A stretch of 64,000 nucleotides of DNA from MPNP01 sp963668325 (GTDB lineage: Bacteria > Pseudomonadota > Alphaproteobacteria > Rhodobacterales > Rhodobacteraceae), in assembly GCA_963668325.1 (NCBI GenBank), contig OY764222.1:124001-188000 (forward strand). Reading direction: 5' to 3'. A model generated the notes under the pieces. That model was not told the origin of the DNA and ran no database searches. It worked only from the letters and a program-made list of their open reading frames with translations. Below are positions 1-9,835 of this stretch, piece after piece; the first letter of the stretch is position 1, and every line of letters starts with the position of its first letter. A program made the position numbers and the translations under genes.

Positions 1-44
1 TCCATTTGGACCGAATGCTAAACTTGATGGAAAGTTAGTACCTA

Positions 45-1265
45 CTAGGCAACCGCTCGGGCCAGAGCGCATTGTGACCACAATACGGTAAGGGCCTTGA
101 CCAGATAATCTATATCCTTTGCACTATGAAGCGCTGAAGGGGTAATTCGCAACCGTTCTGTACCTTTGGGCACTGTTGGATAATTTATGGGTTGGACGTA
201 AATGCCAAAATCATCCAAAAGTAGGTCGGCAATCATTTTGCATTTTTCCGGGTCATTAATCACGACCGGAACTATGTGACCCGGGTTATTAATATGCGGA
301 ACACCTTCCTTATCAAGCCTGGTACGAAGCAATTTTACCATATTGGCCTGGTGGGTTCGTTCAAGCTGACTTTGCTTTAAATGTCTGACAGAAACTAGAG
401 CCCCTGCTAAAATAGCCGGAGGAAGGGCTGTCGTGAAAATAAATCCACTGGCAAAAGACCTGATAAAATCGACACTGTCCCTGGAACCGGCAATATAACC
501 CCCGATTAGACCGTAAGCTTTACCCAAGGTTCCTTGAATAATGGAAACCTGGTCCATTACACCTTCCTGTTCTGCTATACCTCCTCCTCTTGGTCCATAC
601 AAACCAACTGCATGTACTTCATCAAGATAAGTAAGGGCTTCATGTTTTCTTGCCACCTCACAGATTTCCTTGACTGGAGCAATGTCACCATCCATGGAAT
701 GAATGGATTCAAAGGCGACAATTTTCATTGCTGATGAATCATAACCAGATAATTTTTTGTCTAAATCCTCAACGCTGTTCCGTTTCCAGATTTCCTTTCT
801 GACCCTGGAATGTCTAATGCCCTCAATCATTGAAGCATGATTTTTCTCATCGGAAAAAATAACTGCATTGGGCAAGCGGGAACCAAGAGTCGAAAGGGAG
901 GCCCAATTGGCAACATAACCGGAAGTAAATAACAGGGCTGCTTCCTTACCATGCAAATCAGCTAATTCTTGTTCAAGAAGCTCGTGTAAATGGGTTGTTC
1001 CAGAAATATTTCTTGTTCCGCCAGCACCTGCGCCACTATTCCATGCGGCATCACACATGGCTTGGATAACTTCAGTATTTTGACCCATGCCCAAATAGTC
1101 ATTTGAACACCATACTGACACATCATGAGTGCCTTCGGGAGTATATTTTCTTGCTCGAGGAAATTCACCTCTATATCTCTCTATTTCGGCAAAAATCCGG
1201 TAATTTCCTTCAGCCTTGAGAGCTTGAAGCTGCTTTTGGAAATGCTTGTTAAATGAATGATCCAA
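45..1265 (-). CDS. hemA: 5-aminolevulinate synthase (ALAS)
   Basis: A 406-residue PLP enzyme of the alpha-oxoamine synthase family that condenses glycine with succinyl-CoA to 5-aminolevulinate, the first step of heme synthesis by the C4 route used in Alphaproteobacteria. Visible marks are the N-terminal pattern FQKQLQALKAEGNYRIF typical of ALAS, the glycine-rich GAGAGGTRNISG segment, the aspartate-containing DEVHAVG strand and the PLP-lysine motif QGTLGKAYG. The length fits the family. The start is a TTG preceded by GAGG nine bases upstream; the only nearby upstream ATG is out of frame. It stands alone at the window edge; ferrochelatase (44.8 kb) is in the same window but not linked. I am confident of the function and less so of the exact start. 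Confidence 0.95.
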   Translation of the reverse strand: MDHSFNKHFQKQLQALKAEGNYRIFAEIERYRGEFPRARKYTPEGTHDVSVWCSNDYLGMGQNTEVIQAMCDAAWNSGAGAGGTRNISGTTHLHELLEQELADLHGKEAALLFTSGYVANWASLSTLGSRLPNAVIFSDEKNHASMIEGIRHSRVRKEIWKRNSVEDLDKKLSGYDSSAMKIVAFESIHSMDGDIAPVKEICEVARKHEALTYLDEVHAVGLYGPRGGGIAEQEGVMDQVSIIQGTLGKAYGLIGGYIAGSRDSVDFIRSFASGFIFTTALPPAILAGALVSVRHLKQSQLERTHQANMVKLLRTRLDKEGVPHINNPGHIVPVVINDPEKCKMIADLLLDDFGIYVQPINYPTVPKGTERLRITPSALHSAKDIDYLVKALTVLWSQCALARAVA

Positions 1266-1393
1266 AACTTTTGCCTCTAACTATTTCTAAACATCCCCGC
1301 CGCGTTATCCACTGGAAACACTAAATTCCAATCAGTTAACTGTTTTGGCATACCCAAAATTCTAAATTGAACTGAGACCTTACTTACTTATTC

Positions 1394-2314
1394 TCAAGGA
1401 GTTTGTATACCCTCTCGATTAAGAGCAATAGAGTAAATGGAATTCGTGGCTGTAATGTAAAGGGTTTGTTTGGCCCTGCCACCGAAACAGACATTGGAAA
1501 CAACCTCAGGTATATAAATTTTCCCCAGTAGCTTGAAATCGGGGGATATACAATGAACCCCATCCCCGGCCGATGTCCAGATATTACCCTCAGAATCAAT
1601 TCGAAAACCATCTGGTTTTCCAGCATCAAGTGCCAAATATTCATAGCTTTTGGATAACTTCTGGTTACCTAACACCTTGAACTTGTAAAGCCCGGTTTTT
1701 GCCAGTGGATCATGCCTTTTACCTGTTTCAGAGACATATAGATAATCTTCATCAGGACTGAAAGCCAACCCGTTGGGACAATCCAAAATGGTACAAACAC
1801 TTTTAAGAGTACCGTCCGTTGGATCAAAACGATATACACTTCCCGGCAATTCCGGTTCGGCCTTATAACCTTCATAATTGGTGATGATGCCATAATAGGG
1901 ATCGGAAAACCAGATGGTCCCATCTGACTTGACAATTACATCATTGGGAGAATTAAGTTTTTTTCCTTTATATCCGTTGGCAAGCGTGCTTATTGTTCCA
2001 TCATGCTCCATTCGGGTTAAACTCCTGGAGCCGTGCTCACAGGATATTAATCGCCCTTGTTGGTCCCGGTAATGACCATTGGCAAAATTTGAGGGGGACA
2101 GAAAGGTGGATAAGCCGATTTCGTTACTCCAGCGGTATACCTTGTTGTTAGGGATATCTGAAAACAGCAGAAAATCCGAATCTCCCATCCAGACAGGGCC
2201 CTCAACCCAGTCAAAACCGGTAGCCAACTTTTTAAGTTTAACATTTGATTGAAGGTAAGTTTGGAAAATATCATCCCGAATTTCATATTCAGGATGGAAT
2301 CGCTCTATGGTCAT
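1394..2314 (-). CDS. SMP-30/gluconolactonase/LRE-like protein
   Basis: A 306-residue six-bladed beta-propeller of the SMP-30/gluconolactonase family, which hydrolyses sugar lactones using one divalent metal ion. The repeated blade pattern is visible: EGPVW with the first metal-binding glutamate, then NDVIVKSDGTIWFSDP, CPNGLAFSPDEDYLYVSE and PDGFRIDSEGNIWTS, which match the conserved metal-site Asn and Asp positions. An in-frame ATG lies 14 codons upstream, but I chose the internal one because AGGAGG sits a few bases before it. No signal peptide is evident, so it is probably cytoplasmic. It is not obviously in an operon: 110 bases separate it from the kinase gene upstream. The actual lactone substrate cannot be told; neighbours give no sugar pathway. 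Confidence 0.8.
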   Translation of the reverse strand: MTIERFHPEYEIRDDIFQTYLQSNVKLKKLATGFDWVEGPVWMGDSDFLLFSDIPNNKVYRWSNEIGLSTFLSPSNFANGHYRDQQGRLISCEHGSRSLTRMEHDGTISTLANGYKGKKLNSPNDVIVKSDGTIWFSDPYYGIITNYEGYKAEPELPGSVYRFDPTDGTLKSVCTILDCPNGLAFSPDEDYLYVSETGKRHDPLAKTGLYKFKVLGNQKLSKSYEYLALDAGKPDGFRIDSEGNIWTSAGDGVHCISPDFKLLGKIYIPEVVSNVCFGGRAKQTLYITATNSIYSIALNREGIQTP

Positions 2315-2423
2315 AGGCCTCCTAATATTAAATAAGTTGAATCTGCATATCTCCAAACCATTTTCTTATTTACTTGTTTGGAGAGAGGTCAGAAATTTCC
2401 AAGACCCCAATAAATTATCCGTC

Positions 2424-4592
2424 TCATTGATCCTGATTAGGGTCTTCTTCTACTGGTTCCTGAAAGAAAGCACTTGCATCCTCAGGTATTTTGATGGTGA
2501 ATTCTGTGAACTTCCCTGGTTCCGATGTAACTTGCAATGTACCACCATGTTCCCTGATTATATCATTTGACATCGCCAAACCCAGACCGGTTCCTTCATC
2601 AGTCGGTTTGGTCGTAAAAAAGGGATTGAATATCTTTTCCTTTATTTCATCAGGAATACCATTACCATTGTCTTTGATGGCGATATGGATTGTGGACCCA
2701 TCTCTTAGGGTTTTGATCCGAAGTTCCGGTTCATAACCAACCTTTTCTTCTGTTTGCTCGATTTTCAGACGTTTCTGATGCGTTGCATAACAGGCGTTCG
2801 TTACAATATTTAAGATAACTCTACCCAGATCCTGGGGTATGACAACTGCTTCACCAACAGTAGGATCAAACTCGGTAGTTGTGTGCAAACGGAAACCCTC
2901 AGTTGTTGCCCGTGAACTATGGTAGGCCAGTTTGGCATGTTCATCAACCAGAGGATTTATTGGTACTTTTTGAGCCTGGGCCTCACCTCTTCCCATACTT
3001 AACATATCATGCACAATACGATCAGCCCGGGTTCCATGGCTTCTGATTCGTTCTAGGTTCTCCTTAAGAACAGATGCAATATCCTTGATTTCTTCAACAA
3101 GTTCATCGTGATTCTCAATTTCTGTAGCCTCTTCCATCTCCTCAAGGAGTTCGAGGGACGATTCGGAGAAATTCTTGACAAAATTCAAAGGATTTTTGAT
3201 TTCATGGGCTACACCGGCCGTTAATTCGCCCAAAGCAGCAAGTTTTTCCCTCATGACAATCTGATTTTGGGCTTTCTTCAATTCTTCGAGAACTTTCTCA
3301 AGTTCCTGATTTTTACTTACGACTTCCTCGGCAAGCTCTTCAACCAAATTCAACCTCTGGACTTCAAGGGCGTTTTTACGAAAAATCTCCAAAGCATTCG
3401 CCATTTCAGCAATTTCGTCTTTTCCTTTGACAATCACTTCCTGCTCAAGTTCCCCTTTGGCCATGGAACGCATCTTAGTCGATAATTCTTCCAAGCGGTT
3501 CAGAATGTGTTTTCCAACAAACAACCAGGCAATCAGAATAGCAACGACGATGCTTGCGAAAACCAAAATCAACAGGAGGGTTCGTGCCCCGGCAACAGTG
3601 TCATTGGCTTCCATTATGGCATTATTTGCCTGCAGGCTGCTTTTGCCGACAATTTCTTCCACCAGATTAACCAACTCGGAAGAAAGTATCCGGTTTTTTT
3701 GCAGCAATTCGACCTGCCGGGACTGGATTTCTATTTCATCAATACGAAGCTGAAAACCATTGTCTGGTCCCATTCCGTAAAGATTCAAAGCCTCAAACAG
3801 CGGAAGGGTATCTTCCAGTACACTGATCCTGTCAATTTCCATTAAACTTCTTTGAATTCCGTCATAGGATGATTCAAATTGATCGCGTAATACATCGACC
3901 AAAGCAGCATCGTTTATAGTAGCAGCCGAGGCCAGAAGTTGGATGGCAATGTTTACTTCTTTTTCCAAATTAGACAAATGGCGGAATAGGTTAATTTCCT
4001 TTTCAGAACGATAAATATCAGGAGAATCAGTTTGCTGCTCCTCCAGACTTTGATACCCCGTCATAACATAGAAAAATTGGTTATCAATCAGGGGGAGAAG
4101 ATCTGTTCTAATTGTTTGCTCCAGGCGATTTACCGATATATTAAATCTATTAGACTTGTCTCTAAGGAGGAAAAATTCTTGCATGAGAGATTTTATTTCC
4201 TCGATGTTATGAGTCAGATCCTCGGCACTTTTGTTGAGGTTGTCCTTAAAATCCTGGTTATCCTCTAATTCTAGAAGTTCAATCAGGTGATTTTCAAATT
4301 CCTGCCTGAACGTATCAATTTCCTCCGAAACATTGGCCAGTTCAATTACATTGGGAACAGTTGTTAATCTTGGAGCAGCAGCAACCAAAGCCGAATTGAT
4401 CCTGGCCAAACCGAAAGCGGAAACCATTTCAGGGAGACTGACATTGTTCACTCGTTGCTGTGTCTCACCAACTCTTTCAAATGATTGCCAGGAAACAACG
4501 ACTGCAATTATTGTAATCAATACAGTTACAAAAATGGCGGCATATAACTGTGTTGACAGTTTGTTACCCATCCTAACCAATCCTGAAGCCAT
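2424..4592 (-). CDS. Membrane sensor histidine kinase (HAMP, HisKA, HATPase)
   Basis: A 722-residue two-component sensor kinase. In order: a membrane helix at about 16-35, a long, mostly alpha-helical periplasmic segment to about 335, a second membrane helix at about 339-359, a HAMP domain (about 360-410), a coiled coil (about 415-450), a HisKA domain with phospho-acceptor His463 in GVAHEIKNPL, and a HATPase_c domain with N box (NACYATHQ), DNGNGIP and GTGLGLAMSNDI. It starts two bases after the stop of a periplasmic binding-protein gene, so the two are translated together. That arrangement suggests the binding protein presents a ligand to the kinase, as TorT does for TorS; this is inference. 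The response regulator-phosphatase encoded first in the operon is its probable partner. There is no receiver domain on the kinase itself. Confidence 0.9.
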   Translation of the reverse strand: MASGLVRMGNKLSTQLYAAIFVTVLITIIAVVVSWQSFERVGETQQRVNNVSLPEMVSAFGLARINSALVAAAPRLTTVPNVIELANVSEEIDTFRQEFENHLIELLELEDNQDFKDNLNKSAEDLTHNIEEIKSLMQEFFLLRDKSNRFNISVNRLEQTIRTDLLPLIDNQFFYVMTGYQSLEEQQTDSPDIYRSEKEINLFRHLSNLEKEVNIAIQLLASAATINDAALVDVLRDQFESSYDGIQRSLMEIDRISVLEDTLPLFEALNLYGMGPDNGFQLRIDEIEIQSRQVELLQKNRILSSELVNLVEEIVGKSSLQANNAIMEANDTVAGARTLLLILVFASIVVAILIAWLFVGKHILNRLEELSTKMRSMAKGELEQEVIVKGKDEIAEMANALEIFRKNALEVQRLNLVEELAEEVVSKNQELEKVLEELKKAQNQIVMREKLAALGELTAGVAHEIKNPLNFVKNFSESSLELLEEMEEATEIENHDELVEEIKDIASVLKENLERIRSHGTRADRIVHDMLSMGRGEAQAQKVPINPLVDEHAKLAYHSSRATTEGFRLHTTTEFDPTVGEAVVIPQDLGRVILNIVTNACYATHQKRLKIEQTEEKVGYEPELRIKTLRDGSTIHIAIKDNGNGIPDEIKEKIFNPFFTTKPTDEGTGLGLAMSNDIIREHGGTLQVTSEPGKFTEFTIKIPEDASAFFQEPVEEDPNQDQ

Positions 4593-4594
4593 TG

Positions 4595-5794
4595 CTAGTT
4601 ACCTTGAGGATCATCCAATAGGGAACGGACGGGGACAAATCCAGACTGTGGAACAAACTGGGTTAAATATACTTCATCGGAACCTTGATTGTCATATTCC
4701 CCGTAATAAAAATCCATATCACCTACGGTTATTTCACTTGACTGTTGAAACTGATCCAAAAAACATTCCCTATCAAGGTCGCGTCCACATCGTTTCAAAG
4801 CTTCAATAGTTACCCTTGCAACCAGATAACCTTCAAAGGATCCAAAACCATATCTTTCCCCCGGATGGAAAGTTGTCAAAGCTTCACGGTACTCCTTTGC
4901 TACTTCGGAATTAGTTGCCATGAAGTTGGGAACCACCTGTGTCATGTAAACATCTGGAAATTCATTGTTACCCAGGGAAGATGCCAAAGCGTTGCTGCCA
5001 ACAAAGGAAATGGTCATGAATACTGGTTTAAAACCTACCTTGTGAGCCCATTTGATAGCGGTTGCAACCGGATCATATGCTCCAACAACTATAATCGCTT
5101 CAGGTTCCTTGATCAGTAGATCATAAAGGGCAGTTTTTACTGCAGTGGTATTTCGAGGATAAACACTTCGACCCACCATATCCAAGCCGTAAATTTGTAA
5201 GGCATTAATAGTTCCATTAAATCCAACCCGGCCAAAGGAATCATTTTGATATAGAACTGCTATCCTGGAAATCCTACGATCTTGGGTTAGCCTCTCAACC
5301 ATCTCATTAATTTCTTGTTGGTAAGAGGCTCTAATATTTACTACAGTCCCAAATCTAGATCTGTCCCTCAGAAAACCCGCACCGGTAAATGGACCAATAA
5401 ATGGGACACCAGCTTCTTCGCTAATGGGAACAACTGCACGCGAAGTGGGGGTACCCACCTCCCCAATTAAGGCAAAAATTTCATGATTATCAATTAGGTC
5501 TCTGGTGTTGGAAACTGCCCTATCTGGTTCATAAACATCGTCAAGAGTAACCAGGTGAATTTCCCTTCCATGAACCCCACCTCGGGTATTAGCTTCCTCG
5601 AAAGCGGATTCGATTCCAAGTCTCATATCCTTGCCCAATTCACCAGCTGGGCCAGAAAATGCTGCCGATTGGCCAAAAATAATACGGTTTTCTTCAATCC
5701 CCATATCTTCTTGAGAATTTATTGGAGTACCAAAAAATACCGCTACAATTGCCAAGTGACAAAAAAAGATAAATTTTATTTGGTACCTTCGCAT
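4595..5794 (-). CDS. Periplasmic ligand-binding protein (Leu/Ile/Val-binding family)
   Basis: A 399-residue type I periplasmic binding protein (Peripla_BP_6 family) of the kind that binds branched-chain amino acids, amides or urea. It has a basic N-terminus followed by a hydrophobic stretch (IKFIFFCHLAIVAVFF) that reads as a signal peptide, then FGQSAAFSGPAGELG, the usual ligand-site serine region, and VHGREIHLVTLDD. An ATG ten codons upstream exists, but I chose this one because GAGGAAATACTAAGG lies just before it and the signal peptide then begins properly. No permease or ATPase gene is nearby: it is flanked by a regulator-phosphatase and a sensor kinase, so a sensory rather than transport role is likely. 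Ligand unknown. Confidence 0.85.
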   Translation of the reverse strand: MRRYQIKFIFFCHLAIVAVFFGTPINSQEDMGIEENRIIFGQSAAFSGPAGELGKDMRLGIESAFEEANTRGGVHGREIHLVTLDDVYEPDRAVSNTRDLIDNHEIFALIGEVGTPTSRAVVPISEEAGVPFIGPFTGAGFLRDRSRFGTVVNIRASYQQEINEMVERLTQDRRISRIAVLYQNDSFGRVGFNGTINALQIYGLDMVGRSVYPRNTTAVKTALYDLLIKEPEAIIVVGAYDPVATAIKWAHKVGFKPVFMTISFVGSNALASSLGNNEFPDVYMTQVVPNFMATNSEVAKEYREALTTFHPGERYGFGSFEGYLVARVTIEALKRCGRDLDRECFLDQFQQSSEITVGDMDFYYGEYDNQGSDEVYLTQFVPQSGFVPVRSLLDDPQGN

Positions 5795-5895
5795 TTTCCT
5801 TAGTATTTCCTCAATTCCGCTCATACAAAAAGAGTAATTATATTACAAAATATGATCTGAAATAATCCTTTTGATTCAGTCTGTTGTCTCTTTGC

Positions 5896-7059
5896 CTATA
5901 TTGGCCCATCATAATGTAAGGAAATACACGTAATATCATCGGTTTGAGGAACCCCTTGGGAAAATTCACTTACCGAACTTACAATAGCTTGATTAAAGTA
6001 CTCTATATTCAAATCTATATTCTCTTTAACCACTTGCTTTAGCCTGTTATTGCCGAACAATTCGTCCCTGTCATTCATGGCTTCGGTTATGCCATCAGTG
6101 TAAAACACCACTCGTTCATTTGGCTGCAATGTATAATTCTCGGTTTTGAATTCAATATCGCCAAACATCCCTAGAGCAACACCACTATCAGTGGTAAGAA
6201 ACATTGAACTTCCATCAGATTTTACAACCAATGGTGGATTGTGCCCCCCGTTAGAAAAGGTCATTCGCCCTGAATTGGGATTAACAATACAGTAAAATAC
6301 CGTAACAAACATCCCCGTTTCATTATCATCCATCAATAGTCTGTTAACCTCCTGCAAAACATCGGCGGGATACTTGTTGCCAATTGCGGAACCCTTCATG
6401 AGGGTCCTGCTTGACATCATAAACATCGCAGCGGGGACACCTTTATCAGAAACATCGGCAATCACGATACCGAACTTACCTTCCCCACAATTAATAATAT
6501 CAAAAAAATCACCGCCCACATTTCTGGCTGGTAGCATCGCTCCAGAAAGTTTGAAGTTTGGACCCTGGGGGAATATCTTTGGGAGAATCGATTGCTGCAT
6601 TTTATCAGCGATCTTCAGTTCATTCCTGATTGAGGTCAGTTTATCCCTTGATGCCAAGGCATCCCGCCATAGCTCAAGGTGCTTGGCTGTTCTATGGATG
6701 GTAGTTTTTAAATCTGAAAAATCTATGGGTTTGGTTATAAAGTCAAATGCACCACGATTCATAGCCAACCTGATATTTTTCATATCGCCATAAGCCGAAA
6801 CAATGACTGACCTGATGTTGGGATTTACGTTTGGAATTTGCTCAAGCAGGGTAAGGCCATCCATTTTGGGCATGTTGATATCGGAAAGAACAATATCAAT
6901 TTTTTCATCATCGTTTAGTTGGTCCAGAGCTTCGATACCATTCCCGGCAAATGAAAATTCATAGGTTTTATTTCTGATTTCCCTTCGCATTCTTTGGAGA
7001 ACCAATGGCTCCAAATCGGGTTCGTCATCAACAACTAAAATCTTGTGAGGTCTTGACAT
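5896..7059 (-). CDS. Response regulator fused to PP2C/SpoIIE-type phosphatase (RsbU-like)
   Basis: A 387-residue signalling output protein. Residues about 5-125 are a receiver domain with the acidic pair DDE near the N-terminus and phospho-acceptor Asp60 in VLSDINMPKMDG. A short helical linker follows, then a PP2C/SpoIIE phosphatase domain (about 165-385) with metal-binding motifs GGDFFD, IADVSDKG, FSNGGHNPP and YTDGITEA. Proteins of this architecture (RsbU/RssB-like) usually dephosphorylate an anti-sigma-factor antagonist and so switch a general stress or partner-switching pathway; no such antagonist or anti-sigma gene is in this window. It is the first gene of an operon with a binding protein (101 bases on) and a histidine kinase, its likely phosphate donor. 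Confidence 0.9.
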   Translation of the reverse strand: MSRPHKILVVDDEPDLEPLVLQRMRREIRNKTYEFSFAGNGIEALDQLNDDEKIDIVLSDINMPKMDGLTLLEQIPNVNPNIRSVIVSAYGDMKNIRLAMNRGAFDFITKPIDFSDLKTTIHRTAKHLELWRDALASRDKLTSIRNELKIADKMQQSILPKIFPQGPNFKLSGAMLPARNVGGDFFDIINCGEGKFGIVIADVSDKGVPAAMFMMSSRTLMKGSAIGNKYPADVLQEVNRLLMDDNETGMFVTVFYCIVNPNSGRMTFSNGGHNPPLVVKSDGSSMFLTTDSGVALGMFGDIEFKTENYTLQPNERVVFYTDGITEAMNDRDELFGNNRLKQVVKENIDLNIEYFNQAIVSSVSEFSQGVPQTDDITCISLHYDGPI

Positions 7060-7379
7060 AAAATACTAATCCTTGACCGAAACTTTTATATACCTTACTT
7101 CAAAAACTGGATAACCAACTGACTAACAATCCAATATTTAGAAACAATCTGGTTGTAACAGCTGATTTAATACACAAAACTATAAACCATTTAAATAGAT
7201 TGTGAACAAATTATTGGTGCTGATAATTGGTAATGGAAACTTATCCCAACCTTGATTTTTTTGAGGTTTGGCGCTTCTGGAAACCAAATAAGATTATTTT
7301 GATTGAGTGTCAGTATAAAAGTTCAGGAAAAACCATCGAAATTGCACATATTTGAATCGTAATTTGAGGAATAATAAGA
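7060..7379. promoter_or_regulatory. Divergent intergenic region between the signalling operon and HAD gene
   Basis: A 320-base AT-rich gap between two divergent genes, so it must carry promoters for both. I see no coding sequence, clear palindromic operator, riboswitch or terminator here. A GAGGA ribosome-binding site for the HAD gene lies at its right end. Confidence 0.4.
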
Positions 7380-8090
7380 ATGAGATTAACTGACTACAAA
7401 GTATTATCATTTGATTGCTATGGCACCCTAATTGATTGGGAAACAGGTATAGTTGAAAATTTAAAACCCCTGACCGACAAACTGAAAATTGTCCCCCAGC
7501 CGGATCAAATCCTGGAAACACACGCTGTTTGTGAAGCCCGATCCCAAGCCAAGAACCCCACTATGAAATACTCAAATCTGTTGGCCGAGGTCTATAAACA
7601 AATTGCTACTGATTGGGAAATCAAGGTCAATCCTGATGAATGTGAGGCATACGGGAATTCTGTAGGTTCCTGGCCAGTTTTTGAAGATTCGGTTAGCTCT
7701 TTACAAATTCTAAAGGAAAATTTTCAACTAGCCATTCTTTCCAATGTGGATAACTCAAGTTTCAGCAAATCCAATAAAAAGCTGGAAGTAGAATTTGATT
7801 ATATTTTCACCGCTGAAGATGTGGGCACCTACAAACCAAACCCTAAGAATTTTGAATTTATGCTTCAAAACCTTGCCGCCAACGGCATTACAAAGAATCA
7901 AGTCCTTCATGTGGCTGAAAGTCTATTTCATGACCACATTCCAGCCAACAAATTTGAGCTAGATAATTGCTGGATCTATCGAAGACACCAGAAAGAAGGG
8001 TTTGGTGCGACAAAAACGCCCGAAAAAATGCCTACGTTCAATTTCCAGTTCAATAGTTTGGAAGAATTGTCAAAAGCCGTTCACAAGTAA
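7380..8090 (+). CDS. HAD-superfamily hydrolase, haloacid dehalogenase type II-like
   Basis: A 236-residue HAD-fold hydrolase. Motif I is FDCYGTLIDWE near the N-terminus, with the nucleophilic aspartate; motif II is ILSNVDNS, and the C-terminal motif includes KPNPKNFEF (motif III lysine) and VAESLFHDHIPA. These match the L-2-haloacid dehalogenase-type subfamily, which releases halide or phosphate by an aspartyl intermediate. Length is typical. The ATG follows GAGGA by nine bases. It stands alone between divergent and non-overlapping neighbours. Whether the substrate is a haloacid or a phosphate ester cannot be decided from sequence; in this subfamily the dehalogenase name is often inherited rather than shown. 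Confidence 0.8.
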   Translation: MRLTDYKVLSFDCYGTLIDWETGIVENLKPLTDKLKIVPQPDQILETHAVCEARSQAKNPTMKYSNLLAEVYKQIATDWEIKVNPDECEAYGNSVGSWPVFEDSVSSLQILKENFQLAILSNVDNSSFSKSNKKLEVEFDYIFTAEDVGTYKPNPKNFEFMLQNLAANGITKNQVLHVAESLFHDHIPANKFELDNCWIYRRHQKEGFGATKTPEKMPTFNFQFNSLEELSKAVHK

Positions 8091-8454
8091 ATTTCAATGA
8101 ACGGTACTTCATTAATTTCCACTTAATTCAATCAGGCCAATGTTCTTGATTCATTAGTGTTTGTTCGAACACCTTGGGACCAAATAGAATTCCTTAGATT
8201 TTTTAAGTCTGAGATTATCAGAGTCCCTTAAAAACTTATTCAAATTTTTGTTATTTTTGTTTACTATTAACTTTGGATTTTCACTTAGTTTTATGAGTAT
8301 TAAATTTTTTGTTGAATTCTCCTGGGAAGTGTTTCCAGAATTTAGCCAAGTGAATCTCCAGGGGGAGCACTGCAGAAAAATCTGTAGAAAAATTATCAGA
8401 ATTTGATTCTGCAAAATGATCCCCTTCACACAGTGAACTATAAAGGGGAGAATT
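8091..8454. promoter_or_regulatory. Upstream region of the Amt transporter gene
   Basis: A 364-base AT-rich gap ahead of the Amt-like gene. A strong ribosome-binding site (AAGGGGAG) ends it. I looked for a sigma-54 promoter, expected if nitrogen-controlled; the closest candidate around 8360 has the wrong spacing between its GG and GC elements. No riboswitch or terminator was recognised. Confidence 0.35.
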
Positions 8455-9816
8455 ATGGGGAATAATCTAGATGCACTGACTACGATATTTACCGAGTTTT
8501 ATTACTGGTTAACCGTAGCTCTGATGTTTTTGATACACGTAGGTTTCTGCATGTATGAGGTCGGCGCAAGTAGACGGCGCAACCACATGCATACCCTACT
8601 AAAAAATTCAATGCTAATTCCATTGGTAACAATTACCTTCTTTTTCTTCGGTTGGTGGATTTATTGGGCTTTGCCTAATGGTCCATGGATAACAGGTGGA
8701 ATAGAATGGGAAGCGGCCAATGCCAATGCACCCGTTTCGGATATAATGGGAACAAACCTTAGTGATCGGATTACTGGTGTTTTCTGGGCTGCATTTTTGC
8801 TCTTTTCCTGGACCGCAGCGTCGATTGTATCTGGCTCGGTAATTGAAAGGATTAATTCCGGGGCATTTTGGCTACTAGCTGTTTTGATTGGTTCCGGTGC
8901 ATGGATAATTGATGCCTCCTGGGGCTGGCATTACGGGGGATGGATGGTTAAACTCCTGGGATACCATGATGCCTATGCCAGTGGTGTAATCCATGCTATT
9001 GCTGGTGGATTTGCCTTGGGTGTTCTGGTGGTTCTAGGGCCACGATTAGGCAAATTTTCAGCTGACGGGAAGCCAAGGGATATACTTCCCCACAACCCAT
9101 GGCTGGTTTGTGTAGGTCTCTTTCTGATCTATACTGGTTTCTGGGGTTTCTATGTCGCCTGTAACGTACCATTGATCTCTCCTGAGGGAATTGGTGGACA
9201 GATTACCGGTGAGACTTGGACTGCAACAACGATCTATCTGACACCAACAACACTTGGTGCCATCACCTTTAATTTCCTGATGTCTCTATCAGGAGGTATG
9301 ATGATGGGATATTTTGCCTCCAAGGGTAATGCTTTCTGGACCTATTCAGGTGGGTTGGCAGGGATTATTACGGCCTCTGCCGGAAATGACCTGTATCATC
9401 CAATACAGGCCATGATAATCGGTGGTGTCGGAACATATCTTGCCTACAAGTTACATTATTGGGTTGAAAACAAGTTCAAGATCGATGATGCCGTTGGTGC
9501 CGTGGCTGTTCATGGATATGCTGGTTTCATTGGACTTGTAATTTGTGGTTTCGTTCTTTGGGGACATCCAAGTTCACCATATGAAGGTTATGCAAGCATC
9601 AATCCATTGGGTAACTTTATTGGAGCCATCATAATGTTTGGTGTTTTGGGTTTCTTACCGGGGTATATAGCTTCCAGGATTCTGCATGCCTTTGGATTGT
9701 TACGAATTCCAAAGGAAGTTGAATTGATGGGACTGGATTTTGGTACGGCAGTTGAGGAAGAAGCAGCTGCAAGGGAAGTCCGTGAAGCCGAAATTGCCAT
9801 GGCTAATGGCAAGTAA
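8455..9816 (+). CDS. Amt/Rh-family ammonium (or methylammonium) transporter
   Basis: A 453-residue polytopic membrane protein with about eleven hydrophobic helices and the fold signatures of the Amt family: the two pore histidines are seen in SGVIHAIAGG and VAVHGYAGFIG, and aromatic residues (WIIDASWGWHYGG) precede the first. Amt proteins conduct ammonia/ammonium, and many also carry methylammonium. The sequence is a divergent member: the N-terminus goes straight into the first membrane helix without a signal peptide. There is no glnK/glnB PII gene beside it; instead a 73-residue one-helix protein follows 19 bases later. Given the methylated-amine genes further along, methylamine uptake is a possible role, but this is inference. 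Confidence 0.85.
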   Translation: MGNNLDALTTIFTEFYYWLTVALMFLIHVGFCMYEVGASRRRNHMHTLLKNSMLIPLVTITFFFFGWWIYWALPNGPWITGGIEWEAANANAPVSDIMGTNLSDRITGVFWAAFLLFSWTAASIVSGSVIERINSGAFWLLAVLIGSGAWIIDASWGWHYGGWMVKLLGYHDAYASGVIHAIAGGFALGVLVVLGPRLGKFSADGKPRDILPHNPWLVCVGLFLIYTGFWGFYVACNVPLISPEGIGGQITGETWTATTIYLTPTTLGAITFNFLMSLSGGMMMGYFASKGNAFWTYSGGLAGIITASAGNDLYHPIQAMIIGGVGTYLAYKLHYWVENKFKIDDAVGAVAVHGYAGFIGLVICGFVLWGHPSSPYEGYASINPLGNFIGAIIMFGVLGFLPGYIASRILHAFGLLRIPKEVELMGLDFGTAVEEEAAAREVREAEIAMANGK

Positions 9817-9835
9817 TAATCGAAAGGAGTAAATA

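Noticed and set aside
8340..8400. Possible sigma-54 promoter before the Amt gene
   Set aside because: A GG...GC pair is present, but the spacing is wrong and the surrounding bases do not match the consensus.
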